A stretch of DNA of 64,000 nt from an uncultured Clostridia bacterium (GTDB lineage: Bacteria; Bacillota; Clostridia; Oscillospirales; Ruminococcaceae), in contig CANRJA010000003.1 of NCBI GenBank assembly GCA_947630825.1, forward strand, positions 62,001 through 126,000, given 5' to 3'. The notes under the pieces are model-generated. The model ran no database searches. It saw only the letters and a program-made list of their open reading frames with translations, and was not told where the DNA came from. Positions 27,665 through 34,644 of this stretch are shown here, one piece after another (within the stretch, counting starts at the first letter, position 1; each line of letters opens with the position of its first letter). The translations under genes were made by a program, and so were the position numbers.

Positions 27665-28531
27665 TTACAAATCACGGAGGTTTTTTAATACATTGGAAAA
27701 GTTTATAAGCTGCTCCATAGAAAGCTGTTCCGGTCTTACATTAACATCTAAGCCTGACTGCTCTAATGATTGCAAAACGATACTTTTTTCAATTGCCAAA
27801 GCCGAAGAAACCGAGTTTGCAAGCGTCTTTCTGCGCTGTGAGAATGCCCCTCTTGCAACCTTAAAAAAGAATTTCTCGTCCTCAACGCCCTTTGGAGTTT
27901 CTTCTTTTATATCAAACCTCACTACACAGCTGTCAACATTCGGAGACGGCATAAAGCTGCCTCTTGAAACGTCGAATAAAATTTTAGGCTTGGAAAAATA
28001 GTTTACAGCAACCGTCACCGCACCCATATCCCTTGTTCCCATCTCGGCGCAAAGACGTTTTCCAGCCTCTTTCTGAACCATAACCGTAACAGACTTTATT
28101 CGCAGTCTTGACTCTAACAGCTTCATTATTACAGGCGACGTTATATAATAAGGTAAATTTGCACACACAGCAACGTCAAGACCTTTAAAATTTTCATCAA
28201 TAATTTTTGATAAGTCTGTTTTTAACACGTCTTCGTTTATGATTTTTACATTCTCAAATTCCGAAAGCGTATCCTCGAGTATTGGAATAAGTCTATCGTC
28301 TATCTCAATAGCTACGACCTTATCCGCACGCTTGGCTAGCTCGGCTGTCAAAACTCCTATGCCTGTTCCGATTTCAATAATTCCATAGCCTTTCTTTGCG
28401 TTTCCCTGCTCTGCAATTTTCGGGCAGACGCTCGGGTTTATTAGAAAGTTTTGTCCCAGACCTTTTGAAAACTCAAAGCCGTGCTTTTTCATCAATGCTT
28501 TTATTACGCCAATGTCCGTTAATTTTTCCAC
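27665..28531 (-). CDS. rsmA: 16S rRNA dimethyladenosine transferase
   Basis: A 288-residue KsgA/RsmA enzyme that dimethylates two adjacent adenosines near the 3' end of 16S rRNA. The N-terminal GLGQNFLINPSV, SAM-binding IIEIGTGIGVLTAEL (motif I) and catalytic NLPYYITSPV (motif IV) are all present. The start is GTG 28531, agreeing with the family N-terminus, but its Shine-Dalgarno is separated by a hairpin (separate entry). It stands alone between the ssu locus and a divergent small gene. Confidence 0.95.
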   Translation of the reverse strand: MEKLTDIGVIKALMKKHGFEFSKGLGQNFLINPSVCPKIAEQGNAKKGYGIIEIGTGIGVLTAELAKRADKVVAIEIDDRLIPILEDTLSEFENVKIINEDVLKTDLSKIIDENFKGLDVAVCANLPYYITSPVIMKLLESRLRIKSVTVMVQKEAGKRLCAEMGTRDMGAVTVAVNYFSKPKILFDVSRGSFMPSPNVDSCVVRFDIKEETPKGVEDEKFFFKVARGAFSQRRKTLANSVSSALAIEKSIVLQSLEQSGLDVNVRPEQLSMEQLINFSNVLKNLRDL

Positions 28532-28542
28532 TGCTTTATTTA

Positions 28543-28568
28543 ATACTCCGCTATGGAGAATTCCTCCT
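28543..28568 (-). promoter_or_regulatory. Shine-Dalgarno plus hairpin bridging to the rsmA start
   Basis: On the minus strand AGGAGGA (28568-28562) is followed by ATTCTCC (28561-28555), a 5-nt loop and GGAGTAT (28549-28543), with one mismatch in seven pairs. Eleven bases then lead to GTG 28531. The layout matches the elements before the RpiR-type gene and the AICAR formyltransferase gene, including the CTCC/GGAG core. Confidence 0.65.
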
Positions 28569-28692
28569 ATACAATATTATAAATGCAAATATTAATCATA
28601 AATTTTTCAAAAAACATTATAGCATAATAGAAGAACATTTTCAAATACTAATAGTGTAAGCATAATATAATTTGAACGAAAGGAGAAAAATT

Positions 28693-28911
28693 ATGTATAT
28701 GCAGGATATTCCAATAGGACTAACATTTGCGCTTGCAGAAAATCCTGATGCGCTGAAATATTTCGTATCGCTTTCAGAAGAACAAAAACAGCGCATTATT
28801 GAACAAAGCCATAAAATTCACTCAAAAAGCGAGATGCAAGCATTTGCAGGTAACTTTGCCAAAAACAATTCGTCATCAAAAACGGGATTTATGAACAATA
28901 GATTTAACTGA
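28693..28911 (+). CDS. Conserved-looking small protein, KYFxSL/IH family
   Basis: A 72-residue protein from ATG 28693, preceded by AAAGGAG at good spacing. It is soluble with no signal peptide. Residues 21-48 (KYFVSLSEEQ...KIHSKSEM) look like two amphipathic helices, and the tail is Asn/Ser-rich. The protein encoded at 59519-59734 shares KYFxSL and IH[S/T] with identical spacing, so the two are probably paralogues. The function is unknown. It lies between rsmA (divergent) and the purE leader. Confidence 0.75.
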   Translation: MYMQDIPIGLTFALAENPDALKYFVSLSEEQKQRIIEQSHKIHSKSEMQAFAGNFAKNNSSSKTGFMNNRFN

Positions 28912-29003
28912 TATTACTGCCGACATTAATTTGAATATAAGGTCTGTGTAAACAGATTTAACAATATATTAAAAATTAAAATTAAAATTTGTAGCAAAAA
29001 GAG

Positions 29004-29032
29004 TTGCAATTCTTCTGAAATTAGAGTACAAT
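29004..29032 (+). promoter_or_regulatory. Sigma-A promoter of the purine operon leader
   Basis: TTGCAA (29004-29009) and TACAAT (29027-29032) are 17 nt apart. Transcription would start near 29039, giving a leader of about 210 nt before purE. The 28912-29003 stretch upstream is A/T-rich without a gene. Confidence 0.75.
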
Positions 29033-29071
29033 ATGAATTGTAGTAAATTTGGTTGAATTGAGGTTAAGCGA

Positions 29072-29200
29072 ATGACATTAATTGAAAACAGTCATTACAA
29101 CGCTTCATACGGCTTTTCAGGTAACCGTTCTTGTGCTTGCTTCTCAGGATGTTGCCTTTCTTCGTTGCACTCAAATAACAATATAATAGTAAAATTTTAA
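29072..29200 (+). CDS. Possible leader peptide of the purine operon (42 residues, four Cys)
   Basis: This is an open frame of 42 codons with GAGGT (29060-29064) 7 nt before its ATG. The middle reads SGNRSCACFSGCCLSSLH, with four cysteines in seven residues' reach (CxC...CC); the ends are polar. The TAA (29198-29200) overlaps the first bases of an intrinsic terminator. In the RNA, AAGCG/CGCTT (29066-29070, 29101-29105) and AATGAC/GTCATT (29071-29076, 29091-29096) form nested stems that would hide the start codon. A TGTTGC within the two adjacent Cys codons (29147-29158 region) is complementary to GCAACA in the terminator left arm. It may therefore be a translated attenuator leader, or a structured regulatory RNA that only happens to be open. 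Confidence 0.5.
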   Translation: MTLIENSHYNASYGFSGNRSCACFSGCCLSSLHSNNNIIVKF

Positions 29201-29226
29201 CTGCAACAGAGATGTTGCAGTTTTTT
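29199..29226 (+). terminator. Leader terminator (attenuator candidate) before purE
   Basis: Perfect 10-bp arms AACTGCAACA (29199-29208) and TGTTGCAGTT (29213-29222) with a GAGA loop are followed by six T, only 25 nt before purE. A terminator between promoter and first gene implies conditional readthrough. Confidence 0.85.
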
Positions 29227-29250
29227 ACTGTCATTTTACGGAGGTATTAT

Positions 29251-29745
29251 ATGAAAAAAGTAGCAGTTATTATGGGAAGCGACAGCGACTTCCCTATCGT
29301 ATCAAAGGCAATTAAAGAGCTTGATAATTACGGAGTTCCATATGAAGCGCACATTATGTCCGCTCACAGAACACCCGAGCTTGCCGCATCTTTTGCTAAA
29401 AACGCAAAGAAAAACGGCTTTGGAGTTATTATTGCAGCGGCAGGTATGGCGGCTCATCTGGCAGGCGTTTTAGCAGGAAACACTACCCTGCCCGTGATCG
29501 GAATACCTATCAAATCCACATTCGACGGCTTAGACTCACTACTGGCAACCGTTCAGATGCCAAGCGGAATACCCGTTGCGACCGTTGCGGTAAACGGCGC
29601 TAAAAACGCAGCACTTTTAGCAATTCAGATGCTCTCTCTTTCAGACGACAGCCTTTCGGACAAGCTGGAAAAAGCAAAAGCTGAAATGGTCGAAGGCGTT
29701 AAGGCTAAAGACGAAGCACTTCAGGAGGAAATTGAAAGGCTGTAA
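29251..29745 (+). CDS. purE: N5-carboxyaminoimidazole ribonucleotide mutase
   Basis: 164 residues from ATG 29251 (GGAGGT at good spacing); an in-frame upstream ATG lies inside the terminator and is not used. This is the PurE fold with MGSDSDFP near the N-terminus and MSAHRTPEL, followed by AAAGMAAHLAGV. It produces carboxyaminoimidazole ribotide in purine synthesis. PurK is not nearby, so whether it acts as class I mutase with a distant PurK cannot be told here. It is the first enzyme gene of the operon. Confidence 0.96.
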   Translation: MKKVAVIMGSDSDFPIVSKAIKELDNYGVPYEAHIMSAHRTPELAASFAKNAKKNGFGVIIAAAGMAAHLAGVLAGNTTLPVIGIPIKSTFDGLDSLLATVQMPSGIPVATVAVNGAKNAALLAIQMLSLSDDSLSDKLEKAKAEMVEGVKAKDEALQEEIERL

Positions 29746-29786
29746 TTTAATTAAAAGACAAAATCAATATATTGGAGGAAGATAAT

Positions 29787-30506
29787 ATGGAAAACATTAT
29801 TAAAGGCGAACAACTTTATGAAGGAAAGGCAAAGAAGGTCTATGCCACAAACGATCCTGACCTGGTTATCGTTGATTACAAGGACGACGCTACCGCTTTC
29901 AACGGCGAAAAGAAAGGTACTATCGCAGGCAAAGGTTCTATTAATAATAGAATGACAAACTTTATGTTCAAGCTGTTAGAAAATGAGGGTATTCCTACTC
30001 ACTTGGTTGAGGAAATAAACGACCGTGAAACTATCGTAAAAAAGGTTGAGATAGTGCCGCTTGAGGTTATTGTAAGAAATGTTGCGGCAGGAAGTTTTTC
30101 GAAGAAGTTAGGCATTGCAGAGGGTACTCCTCTTAAAACACCTACATTGGAGTTCAGCTATAAAAACGACGATCTAGGAGACCCTTTTATTAACAAGTAC
30201 TATGCTCTCGGTCTTGACCTTGCAACCGAAGAGGAAATCGAAACTATCACAAAGTATGCGTTTAAAGTAAACGATTTTATGCTGGAGTTTTTCAAAGAGC
30301 TTAACATTGATTTGATTGACTTTAAAATTGAATTCGGAAGATTTCACAATGATATTATTCTCGCTGATGAGATTTCGCCTGACACCTGCCGTTTCTGGGA
30401 TTCTAAAACCCACGAAAAGCTGGATAAAGACCGCTTCCGCAGGGATATGGGCGGCGTAGAGGACGCTTATCAGGAAATTATGAGACGACTAGAAGCTAGA
30501 GGCTAG
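29787..30506 (+). CDS. purC: Phosphoribosylaminoimidazole-succinocarboxamide synthase
   Basis: 239 residues from ATG 29787 (GGAGGAA upstream; the in-frame TTG at 29772 overlaps the site). SAICAR synthetase: YEGKAKKVY near residue 12, GSFSKKLGI, and DFKIEFGR with [12 protein letters not shown]. It joins aspartate to CAIR using ATP. The last codons (RRLEARG) are written in the heptamer repeat that continues downstream, so the repeat has invaded or modified the 3' end of the gene. Confidence 0.96.
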   Translation: MENIIKGEQLYEGKAKKVYATNDPDLVIVDYKDDATAFNGEKKGTIAGKGSINNRMTNFMFKLLENEGIPTHLVEEINDRETIVKKVEIVPLEVIVRNVAAGSFSKKLGIAEGTPLKTPTLEFSYKNDDLGDPFINKYYALGLDLATEEEIETITKYAFKVNDFMLEFFKELNIDLIDFKIEFGRFHNDIILADEISPDTCRFWDSKTHEKLDKDRFRRDMGGVEDAYQEIMRRLEARG

Positions 30507-30606
30507 AGATTAGAAGTAAGAATTTAGAAACTATAATTTTAACAGCAAGTAAAATACTAAGGTCTTGCATCTTGCTTCTTGCATCTTGCTTCTTGCTTCT
30601 TGCTTC
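30489..30606. repeat. Heptanucleotide repeats between purC and purF
   Basis: The left block, CTAGAAG-type heptamers (30489-30530), begins inside the 3' end of purC. The right block has six perfect-phase heptamers, TTGCATC or TTGCTTC (30565-30606). The two blocks are partly complementary (TTAGAAG against CTTCTAA), so the transcript could form a long imperfect hairpin between two operon genes. A three-unit version lies before purN. Confidence 0.8.
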
Positions 30607-30624
30607 TAATAGGCGGAAGAACCA

Positions 30625-30639
30625 CTGGCGGCTCGCCAG
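30625..30639 (+). promoter_or_regulatory. Small hairpin before purF
   Basis: CTGGCG (30625-30630), GCT loop, CGCCAG (30634-30639): a perfect GC-rich stem ending a few bases before the AGGAAGGA site of purF. It could modulate translation or mRNA processing. Confidence 0.5.
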
Positions 30640-30660
30640 CTGAGGAAGGAATGATAATAC

Positions 30661-32106
30661 TTGAAAAAAGGCTTGCACGAGGAGTGCGGTGTGTTCGGCA
30701 TATACTCTAACGAAACAACTGATGTAGCGTCGTCTGTGTTTGTGGGGCTTTATGCTCTTCAGCACCGAGGACAGGAAAGCTGCGGCATTGTCGTAAACGA
30801 CGACGGACTTTTTCACTATCACAGGGATTTAGGTCTTGTTAATGAGGTTTTCAATAAGGAAACTCTCTCTAAACTGGGAAACGGTCAAATCGCTATAGGT
30901 CATGTAAGATATTCTACTACGGGAAATTCAAACCGTTCAAACGCACAGCCGTTGGTAGTTCGGCATATTAAAGGTCCTATGTCTATAGCTCATAACGGGA
31001 ACCTGGTAAACGCTTCTCAGCTAAGACAGGAATATGAACTGAAAGGAGCAATATTTCACAACACAAACGACACCGAGGTAATATCTTATGCAATTACCGA
31101 ACAGCGACTTGTCTGCAGTTCTATTGAGGAATCAGTTGAAAAGGCAATGTATAAAATCAAAGGCGCATACTCAATTTTAGTTATGTCCCCTACCAAGCTG
31201 ATTGCGGCTCGTGACCCGAACGGCTTTCGACCTCTGTGTTTAGGCAAGACCTCAAACGGCTATGTAGTTTCATCTGAATCCTGCGCTTTTGAAAGTATGG
31301 GCGCTAAGTTTATTCGTGACATAAAGCCTGGCGAAATTGTTGTCATTGATAAAAATGGTATGAGAAGCATTGAGACACACTGTGGAAACAAGGGTACAAT
31401 CTGTGTATTTGAATACGTTTACTTTGCAAGACCTGACTCGGTCATAGAAGGTTCAAGTGTTCACAAGGCAAGACTTCGTGCAGGAAAGTTTCTCTGGCAG
31501 GAGCATCCCTGCGACGCCGATGTTGTTATAGGCGTTCCCGATTCGGGAATTGATGCCGCTCTCGGCTTTGCAAATGCAAGCGGTATTCCCTACGGCGTAG
31601 GATTTATAAAAAATAGGTATATAGGCAGAACTTTTATACAGCCTACTCAGCTTGAGAGAACAAACTCTGTCAAGATAAAGCTGAACGTCATCTCAAACAC
31701 AGTAAAAGACAAGCGTGTTGTTATGATAGACGACAGCATTGTAAGAGGCACTACTATGAGAAGAATTGTAAACCTTCTCAGAGACGCTGGTGCAAAAGAG
31801 GTTCATGTAAGAGTTTCCTGTCCGCCGTTTATCGCGCCATGCTATTTCGGAACGGATATAGACAGCAAGGAAAATCTTATAGCCTGTCAGAAAAAATCTA
31901 TTGACGAAATATGCGAAAGCATTGGCGCAGACAGCTTAGGCTATCTCAGTGTTGAAAACGTCAAAAAGCTTGCAGGGATTTCCCACTGCGATTTCTGCGT
32001 TGGCTGCTTTAACGAGCAGTATCCTATTGAAGTTCCTAAGGAGATGCCTAAGGATAAGTTTGAATCAAAGATAAATAACAATCAGCTTACGCTGAATATT
32101 GAATAA
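30661..32106 (+). CDS. purF: Amidophosphoribosyltransferase
   Basis: 481 residues, start TTG 30661 with AGGAAGGA upstream; an ATG at 30651 is out of frame. It is the first committed step of purine synthesis (PRPP + glutamine to phosphoribosylamine). An 8-residue propeptide precedes catalytic Cys9 (EECGVFGIY). The PRPP-binding loop VVMIDDSIVRGTTM is near 353-366. Cysteines for an oxygen-labile [4Fe-4S] cluster are present in GTICVFEYVYF, RVSCPPFIAPCYFGTD and CDFCVGCF, as in the Bacillus-type enzyme. Confidence 0.96.
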   Translation: MKKGLHEECGVFGIYSNETTDVASSVFVGLYALQHRGQESCGIVVNDDGLFHYHRDLGLVNEVFNKETLSKLGNGQIAIGHVRYSTTGNSNRSNAQPLVVRHIKGPMSIAHNGNLVNASQLRQEYELKGAIFHNTNDTEVISYAITEQRLVCSSIEESVEKAMYKIKGAYSILVMSPTKLIAARDPNGFRPLCLGKTSNGYVVSSESCAFESMGAKFIRDIKPGEIVVIDKNGMRSIETHCGNKGTICVFEYVYFARPDSVIEGSSVHKARLRAGKFLWQEHPCDADVVIGVPDSGIDAALGFANASGIPYGVGFIKNRYIGRTFIQPTQLERTNSVKIKLNVISNTVKDKRVVMIDDSIVRGTTMRRIVNLLRDAGAKEVHVRVSCPPFIAPCYFGTDIDSKENLIACQKKSIDEICESIGADSLGYLSVENVKKLAGISHCDFCVGCFNEQYPIEVPKEMPKDKFESKINNNQLTLNIE

Positions 32107-32129
32107 AACTAATGAGGAGTATTTAAAAT

Positions 32130-33164
32130 ATGGAGAGTTTTTCAAACAGCTATAAAGAGGCAGGAGTTGACGTTACTGCCGGATACAAGGCTGTTGAGCT
32201 TATGAAACAGCACGTTGCAAAGACTATGACTTCTAACGTGCTTTCAGGGCTGGGCGGCTTCGGAGGTCTTTATGAGCTTGACCTAACTGGTATAAGCAAG
32301 CCCGTTTTGGTTTCTGGAACGGACGGAGTCGGCACAAAGCTGAAAATCGCCTTTTTGATGGATAAACACAACACAGTCGGCATTGACTGCGTTGCTATGT
32401 GCGTAAATGATATAATCTGCTGCGGAGCTAAGCCCCAGTTCTTTTTAGATTATATCGCAGTCGGCAAGAACATTCCTGAAAAGGTTGCCGACATAGTTTC
32501 GGGAGTTGTAGAGGGTTGTGTGCAGGCAGGCTGTGCGTTAATAGGCGGAGAGACCGCCGAGATGCCCGGCTTTTACCCCGAGGACGAATACGACCTTGCA
32601 GGATTTTCGGTTGGAGTTGTTGACAAGGATAAGATCATAAAGCCTGATACTCAAAAAGAAGGCGACATAATAATAGGCATCAAGTCAAGCGGAGTTCACT
32701 CAAACGGCTTTTCGCTTGTTAGAAAGGTTTTCTCAGTCAGCGAGTCAAACCTTGCAAGATACATAAGCGAGCTTGGCGCAACGCTCGGTGATACTCTTTT
32801 AACACCTACAAAAATCTATGTCAAAGCAATTCTGAATGCCTTAAACGCCTGTACAATTAAATCAATTTCACATATAACAGGCGGAGGCTTTTATGAAAAT
32901 ATCCCACGCTCTCTTCCTTCTGGTATCTCTGCAAAGATAGAAAAGTCAGCAGTTCAGATCCTTCCTATTTTCGAAGTTATCAAAGGCACAGGAAAGATTC
33001 CAGAGCGAGATATGTTCAATACCTTCAATATGGGTGTTGGTATGACAGTCGTTGTTGACAAAAACGACGCTGATAAGGCTATTTCTGCTATTAATACAGC
33101 AGGTGAAGAAGCATACATTCTTGGCGAATTAGTTAAAAGCGACGAAGGAGTTATTATTGCATAA
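32130..33164 (+). CDS. purM: Phosphoribosylformylglycinamidine cyclo-ligase
   Basis: 344 residues of the AIR synthetase family, converting FGAM to AIR with ATP. Typical segments: [37 protein letters not shown] and [16 protein letters not shown]. It lies 23 nt after purF with GAGGAG upstream. The PurS/PurL/PurQ proteins that supply FGAM are not in the window. Confidence 0.96.
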   Translation: MESFSNSYKEAGVDVTAGYKAVELMKQHVAKTMTSNVLSGLGGFGGLYELDLTGISKPVLVSGTDGVGTKLKIAFLMDKHNTVGIDCVAMCVNDIICCGAKPQFFLDYIAVGKNIPEKVADIVSGVVEGCVQAGCALIGGETAEMPGFYPEDEYDLAGFSVGVVDKDKIIKPDTQKEGDIIIGIKSSGVHSNGFSLVRKVFSVSESNLARYISELGATLGDTLLTPTKIYVKAILNALNACTIKSISHITGGGFYENIPRSLPSGISAKIEKSAVQILPIFEVIKGTGKIPERDMFNTFNMGVGMTVVVDKNDADKAISAINTAGEEAYILGELVKSDEGVIIA

Positions 33165-33172
33165 CAGCTAAT

Positions 33173-33193
33173 TTACTTCTTACTTCTTGCTTC
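33173..33193. repeat. Short heptamer repeat before purN
   Basis: Three heptamers in phase (TTACTTC, TTACTTC, TTGCTTC) in the 50-nt purM-purN gap. They belong to the same family as the array between purC and purF. Confidence 0.65.
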
Positions 33194-33214
33194 TAAAAGG
33201 ATAAGTGATAAAAT

Positions 33215-33841
33215 ATGAAAAACATCGCAGTATTAGTATCCGGCGGCGGAACTAATCTTCAGGCACTTATAGACGCTCAAAACAACGGAATTATAAAAAA
33301 CGGAAAAATTGCCTGTGTTATTGCCTCAAAGCCTGACGTTTATGCACTTGAAAGGGCTAAGAAAAACAACATTCCTACAAGGGTTATCCCGAGAAAGGAA
33401 TATAACAGCGTAGGTGATTATACAAAAGCCGTAACCGACGCCCTTATTGAGATAAAAGCAGATCTTGTCGTTTATGCAGGCTTTATGACCATCTTAGACG
33501 AGCAGATAGTTAAGGCGTTTCCAAACCGAATGATAAATGTTCACCCGTCGCTTATCCCCTCATTCTGCGGCAAAGGTTATTACGGTCTTCACGTTCACGA
33601 GGAGGTTTTGAAAAAAGGTGTTAAGCTTACAGGCGCTACTATTCACTTTGTAACCGAGGAATGTGACGGTGGTCCTATAATCCTGCAAAAGGCAGTTGAG
33701 GTCAGAAACGACGATACTCCTGAAATACTTCAAAGACGAGTTATGGAGGAGGCTGAATGGGTAATACTTCCCCAAGCGGTATCATTGTTCTGCGAAGATA
33801 AAATTGTCGTTAAAGACAACAAGGCTTATATTATAGAATAA
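33215..33841 (+). CDS. purN: Phosphoribosylglycinamide formyltransferase
   Basis: 208 residues, formyl-tetrahydrofolate-dependent GAR transformylase. VLVSGGGTNLQALIDA at the N-terminus binds phosphate; NVHPSLIPSFCGKGYYGLHVHEEV holds the catalytic Asn-His, and the acidic residue of TEECDGGPIIL completes the site. The expected operon position and spacing are present. Confidence 0.96.
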   Translation: MKNIAVLVSGGGTNLQALIDAQNNGIIKNGKIACVIASKPDVYALERAKKNNIPTRVIPRKEYNSVGDYTKAVTDALIEIKADLVVYAGFMTILDEQIVKAFPNRMINVHPSLIPSFCGKGYYGLHVHEEVLKKGVKLTGATIHFVTEECDGGPIILQKAVEVRNDDTPEILQRRVMEEAEWVILPQAVSLFCEDKIVVKDNKAYIIE

Positions 33842-33871
33842 ATAAAAGAAACTAAATATTAGGAGGAAAAT

Positions 33872-34585
33872 ATGAAAACAATAGACATTTACGAGGAGCT
33901 AAAAAGCAACCCATATCCGGGCAGAGGAATTATTATCGGCAAATCAGCCGATGGAAAGAACGCAGTTACCGCTTATTTTATTATGGGGCGAAGCGTTAAC
34001 TCAAGAAACAGAGTTTTCACCGAAACTGCTGACGGAATTAAAACAGAGGCTTTCGACCCGTCTCTGCTGACAGACCCTCATCTTATAATATATTCCCCTG
34101 TAAGGATTTTAGGAAATAAGACTATTGTGACAAACGGCGACCAGACCGACACCATTTATGAGCTTATGGATAAGCAGCAAACCTTTGAGCAGGCTCTGCG
34201 AACACGTGAGTTTGAGGACGACGCACCAAATTATACCCCTCGTATTTCGGGAATTATGCATATTGAAGATGACATCTATAATTATGCAATGTCTATTTTA
34301 AAATCAGCAGACGGAAATCCCAAATCTTGTGAGAGATTTACTTATTCGTACACAAATCCGCTTAACGGCGAAGGAAGATTTATTCACACATATATGGGTG
34401 ACGGCGATCCGCTTCCGAGCTTTGAGGGCGAACCTAAGAAAATTTCTATACCTAATGATATTAAGGAGTTTTCAGATTCGCTTTGGGAAAGTTTGAATGA
34501 GGATAACAAGGTTTCTCTTTTTGTCAGGTTTATTGACCTTAAAACCAAAAAGTATGAAACTGTTATTATAAATAAAAATAAGTAA
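33872..34585 (+). CDS. PurO-like IMP cyclohydrolase
   Basis: 237 residues with NPYPGRGIIIGKS...AYFIMGRSVNSRNRVF at the N-terminus, the signature of the archaeal-type IMP cyclohydrolase (PurO family), not the PurH cyclohydrolase domain. It would close FAICAR to IMP. It is paired with a separate formyltransferase downstream; together they replace bifunctional PurH. AGGAGG lies at good spacing. The match to the family is by these motifs and the context. Confidence 0.85.
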   Translation: MKTIDIYEELKSNPYPGRGIIIGKSADGKNAVTAYFIMGRSVNSRNRVFTETADGIKTEAFDPSLLTDPHLIIYSPVRILGNKTIVTNGDQTDTIYELMDKQQTFEQALRTREFEDDAPNYTPRISGIMHIEDDIYNYAMSILKSADGNPKSCERFTYSYTNPLNGEGRFIHTYMGDGDPLPSFEGEPKKISIPNDIKEFSDSLWESLNEDNKVSLFVRFIDLKTKKYETVIINKNK

Positions 34586-34605
34586 TATCAATACATAAAA
34601 TCGAG

Positions 34606-34635
34606 AGGAGGAAATGCTCCGCAATATTGGAGCAT
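34606..34635 (+). promoter_or_regulatory. Shine-Dalgarno plus hairpin bridging to the AICAR formyltransferase start
   Basis: AGGAGGA (34606-34612) is followed one base later by ATGCTCC (34614-34620), an 8-nt loop and GGAGCAT (34629-34635). Nine bases remain to ATG 34645. The left arm also opens a 7-codon frame ending at TAA in the right flank. The arms are identical to those before the RpiR-type gene at 5485-5502. Confidence 0.7.
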
Positions 34636-34644
34636 AAATAAGTA

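Noticed and set aside
28960-29250. A known purine-related riboswitch before purE
   Set aside because: The conserved cores of the purine, ZTP, THF and ykkC/PRPP classes were looked for by eye and not found; a covariance-model search would decide.
30565-30606. A small CRISPR-like array
   Set aside because: Units are 7 nt in direct tandem with no spacers, so this is a simple heptamer repeat.
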